DNA of 10,251 nt, taken from assembly GCA_946886875.1 (NCBI GenBank), contig CAMPJN010000110.1, positions 1 through 10,251 of the forward strand, given 5' to 3'. A model generated the notes under the pieces. That model had not been told where the DNA came from, made no database searches, and saw only the letters and a program-made list of their open reading frames with translations. A program made the position numbers and the translations under genes. Positions within the stretch are counted from its first letter, which is position 1. Each line of letters begins with the position of its first letter. This DNA comes from an uncultured Pseudomonas sp. Lineage in GTDB: Bacteria > Pseudomonadota > Gammaproteobacteria > Pseudomonadales > Pseudomonadaceae. Below are positions 6,826-10,251 of the stretch, piece by piece.

Positions 6826-7933
6826 AAGCGCCGGGTTTATGGAAAGCGCCGGGGCCGGCCAGCGCTACAACTTCGCCGCCGGCCCGGCGATGCTGCCGGC
6901 CGAAGTGCTCGGGCAGATCCGCGAAGAGCTGCCGGACTGGCAAGGCAGCGGCCTGTCGCTGCTGGAACAGCCCTTCACCGGCGCGCCCTTCAAGGCCCTG
7001 ATGCAGCAGGCCGAAGAGGATTTGCGCCGGCTGTTGACGATACCTACGAACTATCGCGTGTTATTCATGCACGGCGGCGCCACCTGCCAGTTCGGCCTGC
7101 TGCCGCTGAACCTGCTCGCCCCCGGCCAGTCCGCCGACTACCTGGAGAGCGGTTACTGGGCCAGCAAGGCGATTGCCGAGGCCCGTCGCCATGGCCCGGT
7201 GAACCTGGTTGCCAGTGGCGCCAGCGACGGTTTCCGGGCGATTCCGCCACCCGAACAATGGCGCCTGGACCCAGGGGCCGGCTACTGCCACGTCACCAGC
7301 AACGAGACCGCCAACGGCCTGCAGCTGCAGGATTTCCCCGCGCTGTCGGTGCCCCTGGTGGCGGATATGAGTTCGGATTTTCTCACCCGCCCGCTACCGA
7401 TCGAGCGCTTCGGCCTGATCTACGCCAGCGCGCAAAAGAACCTCGGCGTCGCCGGTCTATGCCTGCTGATAGTGCGCGACGACCTGCTGAAAACCCCACG
7501 TCCCGGGCTGCCATCACCATTCAGTTATGCCCTGCAGGCCGAGCAACACAGCCGCCTCTGTACCCCGCCGAGTTTTGCCCTCTACTGCGCCGCGCTGATG
7601 CTGCGCTGGACGCTACGCCAAGGCGGGCTCGCGGCCATCGCCAGCATTAACTGGCGCAAGAGCGAACTGCTCTACCGCTACATCGACACCAGCGATTCTT
7701 ATCACTGCCCGCAGCAGCCGGCGCAGCGCTCGCCGATCAATATCTGCTTTCAATTGCGCGAGCCGCGCCTGCTCGCGCTGTTCCTGGGCGAGGCCCGGCA
7801 AGCCGGCCTGCTCAACCTGCAGGGCCACGCCGCAGTCGGTGGCGTGCGCGCCAGCCTGTATAACGCCATGCCGCTGGCGGGGGTGAAACGGCTGCTGGCG
7901 TTTATGCATGGTTTCGAGCGCCAGCATGGCTAG
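6803..7933 (+). CDS. SerC-like class V aminotransferase with altered substrate pocket
   Basis: PLP enzyme of the phosphoserine aminotransferase family, 376 residues from this ATG. Family order is intact: RYNFAAGPAMLP (21-32), HGGA..QF (90-97), the Trp of GYWA (119), SNET (166-169), VADMSSDF (186-193), the PLP lysine Lys212 in SAQKN, TPPSFALY (254-261) and GGVRASLYNAMP (346-357). Substrate residues differ. The EMSHRG loop is EQPFTG, so the His41 and Arg42 equivalents are Phe58 and Thr59; GHR is GHA (Ala343); the E. coli Arg77 position is Thr. Arg349, for the alpha-carboxylate, remains. A phosphorylated substrate therefore looks unlikely. The start is uncertain: ATG 6803 overlaps the previous gene by 23 bases, ATG 6839 would avoid this, and GAAAGCGCCGGG is repeated between them. 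It is probably not the housekeeping SerC. Confidence 0.82.
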   Translation: MVCNSFIESAGFMESAGAGQRYNFAAGPAMLPAEVLGQIREELPDWQGSGLSLLEQPFTGAPFKALMQQAEEDLRRLLTIPTNYRVLFMHGGATCQFGLLPLNLLAPGQSADYLESGYWASKAIAEARRHGPVNLVASGASDGFRAIPPPEQWRLDPGAGYCHVTSNETANGLQLQDFPALSVPLVADMSSDFLTRPLPIERFGLIYASAQKNLGVAGLCLLIVRDDLLKTPRPGLPSPFSYALQAEQHSRLCTPPSFALYCAALMLRWTLRQGGLAAIASINWRKSELLYRYIDTSDSYHCPQQPAQRSPINICFQLREPRLLALFLGEARQAGLLNLQGHAAVGGVRASLYNAMPLAGVKRLLAFMHGFERQHG

Positions 7934-8753
7934 CCTCGGTAAGTTGGCGCTGCCATTGGCCTGTATCAGCGCCCGCTGCCTGCAGGCGCCCGCCGCAACC
8001 CGAGCGATCACGCTGATGGGCCTGCGCTGCGCTGCGCCTCTGGCAATCGCCGCCGGCTTTGATCGCCATGGCCAGCTCGGCCGCCGCGCCGACGCACTCG
8101 GCTTCGCCTGCAACGAGATAGGCAGCTTCGATCTCGCCAGCGCAACCGGCCTGGTATTGCCGGCCCATAAGGTGGGAACCGCGTTGCTCGGCATCAACCT
8201 GACTATCGACCCCGGCAGCTCCCTCGATGCGCTGTGCGATGGGCTCAGTCGCGCCTTGCAGTTGGCCGATTACCTGATGCTCAACCTGATCAACCCGCGC
8301 AGCGCGGCGTTGCTCGGTGCGGAGCAACGCCCGCGGCTACGCCAGATTCTCGCCGCGCTACGGGTGCGGCAACAGCGGCTCGACCTGCCGGGTCGTCGCG
8401 TGCCGCTGGCGGTCAAGCTGCGCTGCTTGCCCGGCCAGGTGCCGTTGGCGCTCACCGAGCTGTTGCTGGAACTCGGCTACGACGGCCTGCTCGCGGCCCA
8501 TGACCCCGGCCCACCGGCGACCCAGCAGCGTTATCGCGTCTGGCAGAACCCGGACAACCAGGCGCAGGCCTGCGCGCAGATCGGGCAGCTGCGCGCGCTG
8601 TGCGGCAACCAGCTGGCGTTGATGTCGGTCGGCGGCATCCAGTCCGCCGCGCACCTCCAGGCCCGCCTCGCCGCTGGCGCCGAACTGGTGCAGGTGCATA
8701 CGCTGTTGCTACATGGCTGGCCGTGGCGAACCCGGCGCCTGCTTGCCATATAG
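7926..8753 (+). CDS. Reduced PyrD-like (dihydroorotate dehydrogenase family) flavoprotein
   Basis: A 275-residue TIM-barrel protein related to dihydroorotate dehydrogenase, much shorter than class 2 PyrD (about 336). Recognisable parts are APLAIAAGFDRHG (37-49), FACNEIGS (60-67), LLGINL (87-92), VPLAVKL (159-165, Lys164) and the FMN-phosphate end SVGGI (234-238) with AGAELVQVHT (250-259). Missing or changed are the N-terminal quinone-binding helices, about 30 residues including the orotate-binding NRMGFNN segment, and the catalytic NISSPNTPG, which reads NLINPRSAA (120-128) and so lacks the base Ser. FMN binding is plausible; dihydroorotate oxidation is not. ATG 7926 is preferred, overlapping the previous stop by eight bases; ATG 7908 is also in frame. 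It is the last gene of the operon. Confidence 0.72.
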   Translation: MASLGKLALPLACISARCLQAPAATRAITLMGLRCAAPLAIAAGFDRHGQLGRRADALGFACNEIGSFDLASATGLVLPAHKVGTALLGINLTIDPGSSLDALCDGLSRALQLADYLMLNLINPRSAALLGAEQRPRLRQILAALRVRQQRLDLPGRRVPLAVKLRCLPGQVPLALTELLLELGYDGLLAAHDPGPPATQQRYRVWQNPDNQAQACAQIGQLRALCGNQLALMSVGGIQSAAHLQARLAAGAELVQVHTLLLHGWPWRTRRLLAI

Positions 8754-9008
8754 GCGCAGCGCGGTTATGCAAATCCGCGCAAAGCTCGGTAGGTTGGCGC
8801 TGAGCCTGCGAAGCCCAACGCGGCAGCGAAGGCTTGGCGGGTTGCACCCGCCCTACCCGGTTGGAAAACGCGAAAGCGCTATAAGCCGTAAAAGTGGCCC
8901 CGGATTGCGCTCTAGCTGATTCGAGCTAGAAGACTCGGCGGATAGATGTGATCTCGTTACCTGATAAGCGCCAGCACGAGCCGGGAGCGGTTGGTAGAAC
9001 AGCAGAAA
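8754..9008. other. Gene-free stretch with inverted repeats
   Basis: No credible gene is visible. It holds an imperfect repeat unit at 8789-8856 with GTAGG and CCTAC ends and a perfect GGCGGGT-TGC-ACCCGCC hairpin at 8836-8852. A 7-bp stem, TCTAGCT with its complement, lies at 8911-8930. Neither hairpin has a T-tract. The repeat resembles pseudomonad intergenic repeats, but I cannot assign a class. Confidence 0.4.
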
Positions 9009-9040
9009 GCACAAGGCCGGCTAATCAGCCGGCCTTGTGC
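9001..9040 (-). terminator. Terminator of the PQQ dehydrogenase gene
   Basis: A perfect 14-bp stem, GCACAAGGCCGGCT (9009-9022) with its complement (9027-9040), around a 4-base loop. On the - strand it is followed by TTTCTGCT, giving a rho-independent terminator 27 bases past the dehydrogenase stop. The stem could also block + strand transcripts from the pqq operon, though no T-run follows on that side. Confidence 0.85.
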
Positions 9041-9066
9041 ATTACGGGTATTGCCGAGTCAACCGA

Positions 9067-10251
9067 TCAGCGTTTGGCAACCAGGTCCTTCGGCAGTTTG
9101 AAGGTCCAGAGCATGCCGCCCTGGTTGAAGTTCTTCACCCGCTTGGCCACTTCGCCGCCCCACAGCGGCACTGCGCCGCCCCAGCCGGAGAGTACGGAGA
9201 CGTACTGCTCGCCGTCCATTTCCCAGGTGACCGGGGAGCCGAGCACGCCGGAGCCGGTCTGGAATTCCCAGACGGTTTCGCCGGTCTTGGCGTTGAAGGC
9301 CTTGAGGAAGCCTTCAGGCGTGCCGGTGAACACCAGGTTGCCCTTGGTCGCCAACACCCCACCCCATAGCGGCGCGTAGTTCTTGTGGCGCCAGACTTCC
9401 TTGCCGGTCTTCGGGTCGATGGCGCGCAGCACGCCGATGTAGTCCTCGTTCAGCGGATGAATGGTGAAGCCGGCACCCAGATAGGCCGCGCCCTTCTTAT
9501 AGGCGACGCCTTCGTTCCAGATGTCCATGCCCCATTCGTTGGACGGCACGTAGAACAGCCCGGTGTCCTGGCTGTAGGCCATGGGCATCCAGTTCTTCGC
9601 GCCGAGGAAGGCCGGCGCGGCGAATACGCTCTTGCCCTTTTCCGCCGCGGCTGGCGAGCCCGGACGATTGTCGTCGATGTAGATCGGCCGGCCGTTCTTG
9701 TCCAGACCCTTGGCCCAGGTGATCTTGTCGACGAAGGGGAAGCCGCGGATGAACTTGCCGTTGGTGCGGTCGAGCACGTAGAAGAAGCCGTTACGGTCGG
9801 CGGTGGCCGCGGCTTTGACCGACTTGCCGCCTTCCTGGTAGTTGAACGAGACCAGTTCGTTGACGCCGTCGAAGTCCCAACCGTCGTGCGGGGTGGTCTG
9901 GAAGTGCCATTTGATGGTGCCGTCGTCCGGGTTCAGCGCCAGGCGCGAGGACGAGTAGAGGTTGTCGCCGGGACGCAGGTGCGAGTTCCACGGCGCCGGG
10001 TTGCCGGTGCCGAACAGCAGCAGGTTGGTTTCCGGGTCGTAGTAGCCGCCCAGCCAAGGCGCCGCGCCGCCAGTCTTCCACAGATCGCCCGGCCAGGTCT
10101 TGCCGGCTTCGCCGCCGGAGATACCGTTCTCTACCGCCTTGCCATCCTTGTAGACGTAGCCCATATGGCCTTCCACGGTCGGCCGGCTCCACAGCAGTTC
10201 GCCGTTCTTCGGGTCGTAGGCTTCGATCTTGCCGACCACGCCGAACTCGCC
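9067..10251 (-). CDS. PQQ-dependent alcohol dehydrogenase, lanthanide (PedH-like) type, N-terminus outside window
   Basis: Periplasmic quinoprotein of the ExaA/PedE/PedH/XoxF family, an eight-bladed propeller that oxidises alcohols with PQQ and passes electrons to a cytochrome c. The 394 residues present run off the window at 10251 (reading [10 protein letters not shown]), so the signal peptide, the vicinal Cys pair and the first blades are missing. Seen here are [45 protein letters not shown] and the repeated Trp-docking type ends. The active-site motif is [10 protein letters not shown] (codons around 9868-9876): the Asp of WDF is the catalytic base, and a second Asp two residues on replaces the Ser of calcium-type ExaA (WDFSG). 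That Asp marks lanthanide-dependent enzymes. pedH is the closest named candidate, but the full length is needed. It faces the pqqADE operon tail to tail. Confidence 0.9.
   Translation of the reverse strand, partial: GEFGVVGKIEAYDPKNGELLWSRPTVEGHMGYVYKDGKAVENGISGGEAGKTWPGDLWKTGGAAPWLGGYYDPETNLLLFGTGNPAPWNSHLRPGDNLYSSSRLALNPDDGTIKWHFQTTPHDGWDFDGVNELVSFNYQEGGKSVKAAATADRNGFFYVLDRTNGKFIRGFPFVDKITWAKGLDKNGRPIYIDDNRPGSPAAAEKGKSVFAAPAFLGAKNWMPMAYSQDTGLFYVPSNEWGMDIWNEGVAYKKGAAYLGAGFTIHPLNEDYIGVLRAIDPKTGKEVWRHKNYAPLWGGVLATKGNLVFTGTPEGFLKAFNAKTGETVWEFQTGSGVLGSPVTWEMDGEQYVSVLSGWGGAVPLWGGEVAKRVKNFNQGGMLWTFKLPKDLVAKR

Noticed and set aside
6824..6853. Direct repeat GAAAGCGCCGGG at 6824-6835 and 6842-6853
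   Set aside because: Only two short copies exist, at the start of the SerC-like gene. It matters for start choice but is not a separate element.
8948..9379. Plus-strand 143-codon frame over the end of the PQQ dehydrogenase
   Set aside because: It crosses the 14-bp terminator stem and lies antisense to a clear PQQ dehydrogenase sequence.

Overview
The window looks like chromosomal DNA of a pseudomonad. It is GC-rich apart from one AT-rich control region, it carries a Pseudomonas-type REP palindrome, and its aldehyde dehydrogenase closely follows the 506-residue ExaC sequence as I remember it from P. aeruginosa. No search was run, so all family calls rest on motif reading and memory.

Layout. 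(1) 1-2395, + strand: the 3' part of an NCS2 xanthine/purine permease, then a Tsx-like outer-membrane nucleoside channel, closed by a terminator. Together they look like a purine uptake unit. (2) 2396-2656: a REP element and the exaC terminator. (3) 2657-4177, - strand: NAD-dependent aldehyde dehydrogenase ExaC/PedI type. (4) 4178-4705: a divergent 528-bp control region with a 22-bp, a 16-bp and a 12-bp perfect palindrome. (5) 4706-8753, + strand: a compact operon of pqqA (24 aa, outside normal ORF size limits), pqqD, pqqE, a 33-aa single-span membrane ORF with a TTG start, a four-span membrane protein resembling the urate-oxidase N-terminal (PuuD/DUF989) domain, a SerC-like aminotransferase and a reduced PyrD-like flavoprotein. 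From pqqE onward each gene overlaps the one before it or nearly touches it. (6) 8754-9066: a gene-free stretch with inverted repeats and a strong terminator. (7) 9067-10251, - strand: the C-terminal two thirds of a PQQ-dependent alcohol dehydrogenase. It has the Asp-x-Asp motif typical of lanthanide-dependent (PedH/XoxF-type) enzymes.

How it may fit together. The dehydrogenase oxidises alcohols to aldehydes with PQQ in the periplasm, and ExaC oxidises the aldehyde to the acid in the cytoplasm. Between them sits an operon that can make the cross-linked PqqA peptide (PqqA substrate, PqqD carrier, PqqE radical SAM enzyme) but has no pqqB, pqqC or protease gene. In their place are two enzyme homologues that have lost the residues expected for their textbook reactions: the SerC-like protein lacks most phosphate-binding residues, and the PyrD-like protein lacks the catalytic and orotate-binding segments. 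A small membrane module accompanies them. This may be a dedicated auxiliary or alternative PqqA-derived pathway tied to alcohol oxidation. The gene set is seen directly. The function is inference.
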